Below, one piece after another: positions 46,401 to 57,800 of a stretch of DNA of 64,000 nt. The stretch lies in NCBI GenBank assembly GCA_032358255.1, contig JAULBX010031591.1, forward strand, positions 103,984 through 167,983. Reading direction: 5' to 3'. Within the stretch, counting starts at the first letter, position 1, and every line of letters begins with the position of its first letter. The notes under the pieces were generated by a model. That model was not told where the DNA came from. It was given only the letters and a program-made list of their open reading frames with translations, and searched no databases. A program made the translations under genes and the position numbers. This stretch comes from Heterotrichella gracilis (Eukaryota > Sar > Xanthophyceae > Tribonematales > Xanthonemataceae).

Positions 46401-49400
46401 CACTGCACGTCCAGGGGGAAAATTCCAAAGGAGGAGGATGGGGAGGTTGAGCGCCTTTACAGCTGCATCCCCGAGCCCCTGGCGCAGGCGCTGCTGCCCT
46501 TCCAGCGGGAGGGGGTGATGTATGGCCTGAAGCGCAAGGGGAGGGTGCTCATTGCCGATGAAATGGGGGTTGGCAAGACGGTGCAGGCCATTGCACTGGC
46601 GTCCTGCTACAAGGTGGGGTGACATGGGAAACACAGCTGCATGTGCACACAGCCCTGCTAGGCCCACATGGTCATTGCAATGACTTTTGCCATGGTGGTT
46701 ATCTGCTGCTTACAGTTGCAGGCTTTGTATGCTTGCTTCTTGTATGATGCTTGTGGACCGCTGCCATGTGCCAACTCCTACATAGCCCTAATTCAATTGG
46801 TTTTTGCCGCATTGCTGCAGGACGAGTGGCCGCTGCTGATCGTTGTCCCCGCCAGCATGCGCCTGGTGTGGGCGGAGGAGATTGAGAAGTGGCTGCCACG
46901 TGTGCGCCCCTCAAGCATCCACGTCATCGAGGGGGGGGAGGACAGTCTGGAGAAGGGGGAGGCACTGCCAGATGTGACCATCACATCATATGAGATGATG
47001 CAGCGCCTGACGTGCAAGGCCTGCAAGCCGCCTGGCAAGGAGCCGTGTGAGGATCCAAAGGTGAGGGTGGGGGGGGATAGGAGGATGTGTGAAGTGGGGA
47101 GGGCAGAGGGGGGGAAGGAGACGCTCTTGTTGAGGGTATGGCAGGCGGCCACGGTTTATGCAAGGGTGTGCCTGGCATGCCCAGTTATGCTAGCAATAGC
47201 ACCAAGTACAGTTACCACTTTCAGCTTGGTGGTTGATTTTGATGCACTGTATGGGACTGCACGGTTTCCTTGCATACGAAGAGACCAAGATGTGTAGGTT
47301 TTACATACTGCGGCAATTGAGGCTGTACCTCAGCAATGCACTCAATGCGCATTGTTTGCATGCGCCACCCATCCAGCCCCCACATAGGCTGCAGCAATGC
47401 AGCCCATCTTGCCCTCCAAGCCTTAAATCCCCATTGTATGCAGGCATGCATGGCCAATCGGGGCTGGCGCATCATCATTGCGGACGAGAGCCACACGCTG
47501 CGCACCCAGCGCAAGGCACCAGATGCTCAACACACCGAGGCGCTGTGTGCAGCGCTGGGGCGGGCCAAGCGCACCATCCTGCTGTCAGGCACACCCTCCC
47601 TCACCAAGCCATTCGACCTGTTCAGACAGGTAAGGTTTGTAGGGGGCTGGCACCGTCTGGCATGGTGCATCCGCTTGGACCTTGGGCCACCCCTTAGACT
47701 GTGGCACAGAGTTGATTCTAGTGCTACTGTGCACATGCCGCTGGGCCAATTCATCGTTTGAAGCACTGTGTTGGGTGGAGGACCTCTCCCCCATAACCTT
47801 TTGTACGACTGTACTCATGCGACCAAGGATGTTTGCAGGGAGTAAAGGCATTCTAAATGCCCAATGGGTGCCTCACTAGTTAAATGTATGTAAAATCTCC
47901 AGGTCGATGCCATCCATCCCGGCCTGCTCGGCAAGAACCGCTCCGCCTACGGCAAGCGCTACTGCGCCATGCGCCAGGTCATGCGCAACGTGGGAGGCAC
48001 CTATCGCGTAGTGTGGGACGTGACAGGCCTGTCGCGCCCCGGGGAGCTCCACTACCTGCTGCGCGAGGAGGTCATGCTGCGGCGCCTCAAGGTGGATACA
48101 GAAAAGGATAGAATGATAAAAAAATGTGAAATAAATCTTGTAAACATCTGGTATTGAACAAGATCAAAAATGTATGTTTTTCTGTGCATTAGTTTGCTCA
48201 GTTGCTTAGCTTATGTAGTAATACATTTTAATTTTTATTTTTTCTATATTAATACTATTTACATGCTGCGTCGCCTCCAGGTGGATGTGCTGACTCAGCT
48301 GCCTGACAAGCGGCGCCAGGTGGTGCGGCTGCCGCGGGTGACCCTCCAGCAGCTGGAGGATGCGGTGAAGAGTGCACAGGCCGACGAAGGTGAGCATGCT
48401 ACATGGGGTGGGGGGGGTCATCTGCACGTATGATGAAGGAAAGGATGATCATTGACCAATACCACATCACACACACCCCTCTCACTATTTAAGCTATCTG
48501 TAGCAAAAGTCGTGTTCTAATCTGGGTAGCAGCAACCCACAATGGCAGCGTGCATGTTCTCTGTTCAAGCGCCACTTTTGATGGCGGCGTGCGTCCCCTC
48601 CCGCTCTGTGCAGGCGCCTACGCCACCGAGATCAGCGCCGCACACAAGGTGGGGCTGGCCAAGCTCAACGACGTGGTCAACTGGCTGAGGGACACACTGG
48701 GCGTGGGACCCGAGCCGCAAGGGGGGGAGGAGTGGGAGGAAGGAGGGGAGGATCAAGCTACGCGCCCGGCGGGGCAGCAGATCTTGCTCTTCGCGCACCA
48801 CAAGTACGCTGAATTATATATTGTGTACTGCTTATTTGCATGTGATGTCCTTCCTTTAAATTATGAGTGACGCATTGTGGGTAACGCATTGTGAATATGC
48901 TTTAGCAAAGTGCAGCCAGTGAGCACTTGCACGGCGTGCGCCAACCAGGCCTCCATCATTATAAGAGTGGGGAAATTATCAGATCAAGTAATGAGTGTGG
49001 CGCATCCTAATGAGCAATTACAGATTGGAAACAAGAGGCTTATAACCAAACATCACCATCTAAATTCACATTTTGATTTATATCTGTCAACTGAAAATAT
49101 CCTCATTTCGCAGTCATTCGTATGGTTAATTGTTTTGCGGGCGTGTTCCAGGGATGTGATGAACAAGCTGGCGGCCGCCCTGGAGGAGTGCCGCGTGAAA
49201 TACGTGCGCATCGACGGGGCCACAGACAGCCGCGAGCGCCAGGCGGCGTGCCGCGACTTTGCGTCCAACCGCGGCCTGCGGGTGGCGCTCCTGTCGGTGG
49301 GGGCGGCGGGTGTGGGGCTCAACTTCAGCACAGCCAGCGTGGTGGTGTTTGCGGAGCTGCCGGAGGAGGTGGGTGGGGGGGTGGAGTGGGGGTAGGGGGG

Positions 49401-52400
49401 AAGACTGGCGTGGTGCTTGTGGGGGTGGTCAATCAGCTATCTGGCGCATTGGCATAGCAGCGCTGATGAGGGCAAAGAGACAGTGGGAAGTTGCAATATT
49501 AAAGTATATAGCGCCACCCCGCTCTTGCTGTGTGGGCTTGCTAGGCAGAGGCAGGGTGAGGGAGAATCAGCCTCTTGCCTCTGCATGTCTGACCAATGTG
49601 GGTTAACAAAATGCAGCTAATTTTGTTTTCTTTGTTCTGTTCATGTGACGCCTGTTTCTCCCCAATCCTGCAGGTGAGCCTAGTGCGCCAGGCCGAGGAC
49701 CGCGCGCACCGCCACGGCCAGAGGAACTGCGTCAACGTGTACTTCCTGTGTGCAAGGGGCACGTGCGACAACACAAGGTGGGTTACCTGGGGTGGGGTTA
49801 GGTGGTAAGGTGGTCTCAAGTGCATTACATGCCTGTAAGGTCCCTTGTTTCCGGGGGGGCCACATATATGGTATGCAATTCAATACGAAGTCACATCATT
49901 CAACCCCCCTCGAATGCACTTACATAATTCCACTTGGTGTCAGGGTTTCTGGCCTTTTTTACTTAATCTCCCCTCCGACTGCAAACGCCCCTGTGTGCCA
50001 GGTGGCAGGCTCTGAGCAGGAGCTTGCAGCGGGTGTCCACGGTGCAGGACGGGCCCATGGTGGCGGGGGCCACAGGGTCTGGGCGGCGCAACATCGACGC
50101 GGGCCAAGGGGGCCTGGCGGTGGATGATGTCCTGGAGGTGAAAGAGGAGGAGGAGGGGGAGGCTGTGGCTGCTGCTGCCAAGGTGGGTTGGGGGAGCGGG
50201 AAGGGACAACGGTTGCTAGCATAAAATTGGGTGGATTTCTGCACAGGGCTAGTTCCTATCGTGCATTCTGATGAACGCTTGCCGGCACAGGGGTTGGTTT
50301 CCCCTGCGAATGGGAATTTACACCACATGGACCATATTGCGCCAAACGTATCAAGCAGCGCCTTTGCAGTTGCCGCAGGCCCCTTCCTTGCCCTCGGTGG
50401 AGGAGGGTGCACCAGCCGCTGCGGCCACCGTGTCTTCCCCATTACCCTCCCCGGTGTCTCCTCCATGCGCCCCATCCGCATCCCCACCTGCCTCCTCCCC
50501 AGCCCTGCCATGCGACGTCATTGACCTCAGCTGCACTCCCCCTCGGGCACACCACAGCCAGTGCAGTTTCCCGATGAACAGCACTCAGCAAGGTAAGGCA
50601 TCTAATACATATTAGCCCTGTTTCCTTCCCGTGACAGTCCAACTGGGTTCACACAAGAGATTGGATGAATATGCTCCCTTTGTGTATCGATAAAGGAATC
50701 ATGCTTCTGCGGTAATTGTCACACTCGCCACCCATGATGTAGGGGACGAGGCTGGTGCCTCCACACCCGCAGCCACCCAAACAGAAATTGCTGAGGCTGA
50801 CTGTCTCGACGCCACACAGCCAGCTCCAGCTCCAGAAGAAGATGAGGACGAGGATGTCCAGGTGGGTTGCCAGCTGGCAGGGTCACGGTGCCGCAGCTGC
50901 TCCACCTGGCCGCCTCCCGGGACCAGGCCAGGCCTGTGAGGTCCTGAGCACTAATTACAGGTCTTAAGTTACCCTACATAGAGATTTGGCCAAAGTAGGA
51001 CCTTCCAGGTTCCTTTGTTCCAGCAACAGGACTTGGCTCAGTGGGTGTCTATGATAAAGATTATGTAATATTAGTCCCAAGGTAGAGATGGGGCAGTGTG
51101 TCCCAGGGAGATGACAGCTGCCGCTTGTGCAGGTGTGGTTTGAGGTGAGCAAGCACAGCGGGCGCGTGCACCTGCACCGGGAGGCAGACGGTTCCTCCCC
51201 GTTTGGCCTCAGCATCCCCCTGGAGGAGCTGCTGGCAGGGGGGGAGGAGCAGATGCTGGCCGAGCTCAGGGACATGATGCGGCCAGGGTAAGTTAGGGGC
51301 CAGACTTGCGATGCACTAGTCAGGCTGCACTAATGAAGTCCATGCTTGGAATAACTATTGTACCCTCCTATAAACTGACACTGATACTGGTGTTGCAAAT
51401 GCTGCTGTGCTTCATGAAGTTATTAATATTGTTGTTACATGCAAACATTGCTCCATGTAATCCTTGTAAGTATCTGTCACCCCGGTGTATGATTATCGTA
51501 TACTGGCACGTTGCAAATTTTGACCCATAGTGCTCACAGTCATCATCCCGCCCCCTCATAACGTGTCTCTTTCTCAGGGGCGCATCAGGGTGTGGGTGGC
51601 TGTGCCCCGCGGGGCTGCACGAACTGCGCGCATCCGTCCTGCAGCGCCACCTGGCCTGCTTGGTGCGCCAGGCACGGGAGTTCGCTGCGGAGTGGTCGGA
51701 GACCCGCGCCATCTACCAGAAGAAGCTGTATGGCGCGGTGCTGCAGGCGCCCCTGGAGGTGCGCTAACCTGTGATATGGAGGTCAGCGCGCCTTACAATG
51801 CTTTGTCCTTGAATACCAGAACCTACTGGCAGAAGCACAATTCAAATAATCTGGGTAGTTAATACCGCAGATATAAAACATCATTGGTGTTTACTCTTTT
51901 TACAATGCTTTGCTTTCAACCTTCTATTCTTGATGCCTCATAAGTTATGAGTCATGACATGTTATAAGTGCTTTCCATGTAGGTTGTGCTGCTTGAGCTT
52001 GAGGAGCAGGCGCGTCAGCAGGGCGCCAGTGGCAGCAGCACCCTGCGATTCATACCCAAGGACAGGTCTGACCTGGTGCTGCCACCTGGCGCAACCTTGC
52101 ACGACGTGCAGGTGGCAAACGAGAGGTGGGTGGCTGTTTAGGGTGTAGGGTTCATGGCGTGCCAGGGCAGTGCCATCAGACTACATTCATTCAAGCAACA
52201 TGGACCAACCAGATATGTACCAGGTATGTACCAGCGAAAAGGGTTGATATGTATCAAGGTGTTGATACATGACGGGGGCCCGGACTGAATGCAACAATCA
52301 CAAGTGTATAATCAGCTACCATTTCCCGTTCGTAGTGGACCACCACCGCCTGCAAACAGTCTCAAACCCTAATCTTTGAACACCCTGAATAGGCCTCAAT

Positions 52401-53842
52401 TTCCATTCTCCCAGGTATGGGACCACCACCACCTTCAAGCAGGCCTTCACAGCAGACGGCACCCGCCTGTGCATGCACTGCCTGGCGCCCAGCGAGGGCT
52501 GCGGCCCACCGGGGGCACCCGTGCGCTCAGCCAGCGCGCTGTTCTGCACCGCAAAGTGCCACACCACCTTCTGCATCAAGTCGTACGGCAGCAGCCTGCG
52601 GCGCCAGGTGTTCAAGCTGGAGCGCGGGGTGTGCCAGGTGTGCAAGTACGACTGCCACCAGCTGGTGCGGAGGCTGCAGGTGCGCTGCGGGGTTGGTGTT
52701 GTTGTGGAAACAACAGACGTGAAACCAGTTGAATGTTTTGAAAGTTCAAAATTGTAGTTACAAGGGTTATTCACAGGGTGAGGGTGTAAATGTAGAGTGA
52801 TCAAGGTTCATGTACTGGAATGGGGCAGGAACGGGGGAGGGGCGGTGTGGTGGTGTGCTGTTGTGACCATTCAGGATCAGCGGAGCATGCGCGCATTCTA
52901 CAGGTATTATTGCTGATTGAGCCCGTGATCCCACCCTCCCCTCCCCCACCGCAGGCCATCACAGTGGACGACCTGCCTGCTGCCGAGGGCCTGAAGCGGC
53001 GCATGGCCATCATCAAGGCTGAGCCCAACTGCAGGATGGGCAAGCACGGCTACACCAAGCTGGCGGAGAGGCTGGCAGGCAGTGCAGTGGCGGGGAACGC
53101 ATGGCATGCAGGTGAGACTGGACTGCGCATGGGGTTGTTTGTTGGGAACATGTTGCAATACGGGTTTGGCTGGGCAGGATTGATGCAGCTCCATTGACAC
53201 CATCTCAGGCGCTGTTACCCTGAATACCTTCCCGTTGAATGGGGGTCTCTTTTGCAGTACATTAAAATCCAGACAGCTGTCACGCACTGCAGACAGTTAC
53301 AAGTCCCAGAATCAGTTGTGCGTGTTGGAGTTTGACCTCTCAGCCAAGCGTCAGGGGCAATCTCCTGTCAATGTACCCCTTGTTCCCCCTCATCCTCACA
53401 CTCATCCCGCCTTTCCCTTCCTGCAATGCATACTTTGCCATTGATGAATAGGTGGCAGCCTGCGGAATTGAGACCCCAGTCGAATTGCATCTCCAGATTG
53501 CTTCTCACCAGCCAGACACCATGGCCGGCGTCTCAGGCATCCCATGTGCCTCCCTCCTCCCCACACTCCAACTCCCCCTTCCCCCCCCCTGCAGACCACA
53601 TCGTGCCTGTGTTCAAGGGCGGTGGCCTGTGCGAGCTGGACAACCTGCGCACCCTGTGCGTGGCCTGCCACGCAGACGTGACCAAGCAGCAGGCAAAGGA
53701 GTGGGGCAAGAACAAGGTGGACCCCAAGCAGCCCACCATCACGGCGATGTTTGGGGCGGGGGCCCAGGTGCGCAGGCCCTACAAGCGGGCCAAGGTGGTG
53801 TACCTGTCGGATAGCGATGCGGAGGTGGTGGAGCTGGATTGA
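43419..53842 (+). CDS. ZRANB3: ZRANB3-like SNF2-family annealing helicase with C-terminal HNH nuclease domain
   Basis: Twenty-two exons from 43419-43459 to 53595-53842, phase-consistent, 1723 residues. Helicase exons include 46415-46613, 46821-47060, 47444-47629, 47903-48091, 48281-48389, 48614-48803, 49152-49368 and 49674-49777. SNF2 motifs: ADEMGVGKTVQAIALA (Walker A), IIIADESHTLR (DESH), ILLSGTPSLTKPFDLF, and VALLSVGAAGVGLNFSTASV with QAEDRAHRHGQ. A Cys-rich segment (HGVCQVCKYDC-like, here RGVCQVCKYDC) precedes the HNH fold: DHIVPVFKGGGLCELDNL, then RTLCVACHADVT. The C-terminus has a PIP-like KQPTITAMFG and the acidic VVYLSDSDAEVVELD. The N-terminal 690 residues hold a four-Cys finger (CPGIFSGRGC, CTEC) and a long Gln/His/Pro-rich stretch. 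Homologues rewind forked DNA and cut it at stalled forks. The second exon's acceptor is uncertain; the N-terminal part could be a separate gene. Confidence 0.88.
48073..48285 (+). repeat. Duplicated proto-splice site flanking a ZRANB3-like intron
   Basis: The exon 9 end, CATGCTGCGGCGCCTCAAG then GTGGAT, recurs as CATGCTGCGTCGCCTCCAG then GTGGAT at the acceptor (48262-48286). One copy supplies the donor, the other the acceptor. This is what intron birth by tandem duplication of an AGGT-containing exon segment would leave. Confidence 0.8.
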
Positions 53843-53937
53843 GGGCAGGGTTTAGGGTTTGGGGGTGGGGGTTAGGGATTTGAGGGTTTGAAGGGTTGAA
53901 GTACTGGAAGTGGTGGAGCTGGACTGAGGGTAGGGTT
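53822..53937 (+). repeat. Exon-edge echo of the ZRANB3-like stop-codon region
   Basis: GAGGTGGTGGAGCTGGATTG and the following AGGG (53822-53846) recur as a GAAGTGGTGGAGCTGGACTG version at 53907-53930. TTTAGGGTTTGGG lies between them, so the last codons and stop have been copied downstream. Confidence 0.78.
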
Positions 53938-54876
53938 TTTGGGGACGGAGAGGGTAGGGTTTAGATATTCGAGGGTTTTGAGAGGTTCAGGGTTGGAGAG
54001 GGCGGTTGGATGCAATGGAGGGTTTGAAGTTTTGAGAATTTCAGGGTTGCGAATTTTTCTTTCGTGACTGTGACATTTCAGGCTGTTTATTATATTTTCA
54101 AGCAGCATTGTTCGGGGGCGAGGAGCAGGATGCGCGCCAGGTTTAAGGTTAAGGGTACCCTTAACCTTAAACATAGCCAAGCTTGGTCCTGACCAGCAGG
54201 ATGGTTGAATGAATACGTTCGCAAGTGGATGCACCAGACAGTTGTATTTTCTTGGCATGACATTGACTACTGCGGTAGAATTTATGGTCATCTGATAATT
54301 TCCTCCACGTAATACCTGGCCATTGAGCTCGAGCCTCGCCATTTTGTACACCATGAAGGCCATATTGATTGTTTACCGTAACCATTGTTTACATCGCTCT
54401 ATCAGGGCTCCTACTGGGCCACTTTACCGCACACATTACTCCTAGATGGAGCAGTGCACTGTTACTGTTAAAGAATGAAAATGGCTTTGTCACAAACATT
54501 TTCGCCCATACATCGGCAAAACTGACTGTGTGTGTTTCAAGGAAGGTTGGTGCACCGTGCACCATGATTGCAGCCCAACCCTAAACCCAAGGGGGTGGTG
54601 TGTGGGTGGCGGCTCCATTGCCTGCATGCAGGTGCAAACGTCGAAATCCCCGTCACTTTGCATGCATTGTTGGCCGACTGCCAACGATAGGGTTTGTTGT
54701 CCCCAGTGTGCAGATAAATAAGATGCAAAGGTACCAGACCGTAACAGTGGTCCTTGCCCAAAGTTGGTGCCATGTCGTGACTTCAACTCATCGAGCAGTC
54801 CAGCGCCTGAGCTTCAAGCAACCAGGTTTTGGGTAAACTCGTGTAGCTCCTGTTGTCTATCAAAGTTTGAGGGACC
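53843..54876. other. Intergenic region between ZRANB3-like and TRM11 genes
   Basis: 1.0 kb between two plus-strand genes. The first 200 bases are G/T-rich degenerate telomere-like sequence containing the stop-region echo. A 32-bp palindrome lies at 54141-54172. The rest should be 3' UTR and the TRM11 promoter. Confidence 0.55.
54141..54172. repeat. 32-bp perfect palindrome
   Basis: Two 16-base arms, GTTTAAGGTTAAGGGT and its exact reverse complement, meet at a GTAC centre. The arms are built from TTAAGG units, reminiscent of degenerate telomere repeats in head-to-head orientation. Confidence 0.9.
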
Positions 54877-57800
54877 ATGAGCGCCGCTGGAGCCACCGTT
54901 CTACGGCCGCTCGTGGCAGATGGGCCACGCACCTCTGGGCACGACACCCATGCATGCGCCACCTCGACAGCCCTCCGGGAGCTCTCCATCTCAGAGCCAC
55001 ACCAACCACGCCAACCTGAAGCATCTTCCAGCGCTGTCGACACCCACTGTGTGCGCTATCTCTGTTACCTCATGCACCGGATACTCGACCTTCGAATAGA
55101 AGAGGTCAAGGCATGTGCTCAGCTGCTAGGCTTCAGTGACCATTTCAGGATGGACGTGCCGGTAGGGGGGAACGAGTACTCCCCGTTCTGGTACGCCTGG
55201 CTACGGAACGACGAGGAGGCGAAGCAGATTGCGGAGAGGGCCATTCTAGTCAAGGTGAGGAGGTGGCACCTGCAGTGTGGTGGGTAGGGGGCACTGTGAT
55301 AGGGGTGATTTGCATGCATGCACGTGCTAGTTGTGAGTGTCTCACGAAGCCCAAAGGGCAACGCAGCCTTTAAGGTGAAACTTGATATTCTATTGCATAT
55401 TAAGCAAGAAATTTGGTACACAGTCAATACTGCATATGCATGCATGCTGAATCCGTATGCATGCTCGTCCAGTACTATGCTTTCTACCAGCCAAACTCCC
55501 CCCGTTTTCAGGGTTTGTACGAGGTGTGGGGGGAGGGCTCCACGTGGGAGGAGGTGGTGGCAGCCGTGCACCAATACCCTGAGCACCGGCGGGCACCCTA
55601 CGGCGGCTCTGAAACCACGTTCAGGATCCACATCGACACCTGGGGGCACGGAATGGGCGCCGCAGAACGCATGGCACTCATCGACAGCTGCGAACAGCTG
55701 CCCATCAAGGTACAGCGCCGCTGCATGGCAAGTCCACTTCCACCAGCCACCCATGCCCATGTTAGAGTCTAGGATGTTGGTTTTAGGGTCTTGTGCCCAC
55801 TGGCTGCACTGATTGGCAATATGGCCGCATGGCATCCACCATTATTTTTCAAAGATCCTGATTCAGGATCACCAAGATTCGTATGGCATGGCACAATGGC
55901 GTAATGCTGCCTCCGCCCAAGAAAAGGCAGAGTTTGCGTGCACGGTGTCATGCAACTTGCGTACCTTACAACAGTGGCAGGCACCGTTCTGCAAGTAGAA
56001 GGCTTGCCGCAACAAAGGAGCCATCAAGCACCAACATGTTGCATAACAAGTGTTTATGGCACTATGTATATACACACACAACGCATGCAGTGTCAATGAC
56101 GGTCAAGCTGCATGCTGCATGCTGCATTCGGTCATGCTGCACGCATTTTGGTATGACATACCAAAATGCGTGCAGCATTTTTGGCACATGGGCAATGGCA
56201 GATGGCTCCATCTTTGCTGCAGGACAAGGTTAAGCTGGACACCCTAAACCCTAAAACCGAAACCCCATCTGTGCAGGGCAAGGTCCAGCTTGACAACCCC
56301 GACGTCACCTTTCGAATCATCCTCACCAAATCCGGGGAGAGGTCAGGGCTGCCAGATGTGGTGAGTGCCAATCTGATGATCAATAATCAGGCTTTGTATA
56401 CCCTAAACCCTAAAATTTAAATGACAAGGAGCGCGGCCATTGCAATGCATGATTGGCACCGTCTTGCCACATTTTTCCACATCCATTTTCCACTGCCAAT
56501 GTGCACCTCACATATCATATGTGACATATGCCACCCACACCCACACCCACAGGCCCCCAACCGCATCCATTTCTGCCGGGAGGTGGCGAGCAGCAACCGC
56601 TCTGTGGTTGGCCACTACGAGCCTAAGCGCAGGCACTACCCCAAACCCTAAAAATCCTAGAACCCTAAAACCCTAAACCCTTCGCACAGGCCCCCGACCG
56701 CATCTACTTCTGCCGGGAGGTGGCGAGCAGCAACCGCTCCGTGGTGAGCCACTACGAGCTCAAGCGCAGGCGCTATTTGGGCCCCACCTCCATGGACACC
56801 GAGATGGCATTTGTGATGTGCAACTTCGCGGGCATTCGGCGGGGGGACCTGGTGTATGACCCCTTTGTGGGTACCGGCAGTATCCTGGTGGCTGCGGGGC
56901 ACTTGGGGGCCATGACTGTGGGCACGGATATCGACATTCGGGTGATCCGGGAGGGTGCGTGAAGGGTTTCTGGATAGGGTTTTGATGTAGGGTTTTGGTT
57001 AGGGTTCAGGGGTGGCGGGGGGGGCGCCTGGGGGCCATGACTGTGGGCACCGATATCGACATCCGGGTGATCCGGGTGGGTGCGTACGAGGGTTTTGGGG
57101 TAGGGTTTTGATGAAGGGTTTTGGTCAGGATTTTGGGTGGCAGGTTGGACCATGACTGTGGGCACGGACATCGACATCCGGGTGGTTCGGGAGGGTGCGG
57201 ACGAGGGTTTTGGGGTAGGGTTTTGATTTAGGTTGTTGGTTAGGGTTCTGGGTGGCGGCTGGGGACTAAGACGGGGGCACAGCCATCCGGGTGACCTGAA
57301 GGCTACATGAAGGATTTTGGTCCAGGGGTTTGGTTGAATATTTTTCCTGCACGCACAGACATCCCCCACGAATAGCACCACCCCTTTTCCATCACCCTGA
57401 TGGTGGGCCCCCTTCCCCACATGCCCAGGCAAGAAGGACAAGGCAGGCGAGCGGGTGGACATCTGGAGCAACTTCCGGGACTACAACCTGCCTCCCCCCG
57501 TGGGGCTCATCAGGGCAGACGCCCACAGCCTGCCCTTCCGAAGCAATCTGGAGGGCATTTTCGACAGCATCGTGTGCGACCCGCCCTATGGGGTGCGTGC
57601 GGGTGGGCGCAAGCTGATGCCCAGGGAGCAGCCCATCACCAACAGGTGTGATTCGGGGTTTTCAGGAGGCCGTGGGGATTGTATGTTTTGCAAGGCAGGG
57701 GCTGGTTGTTGAGCGCTTGTGGGTCGTCGTGGGAGCGTATTTTGTCTTTCCCTTTGCATGTAGGCGTGTTGCTCTTTGCGTGCCTCCCGAGAATGGTGTG

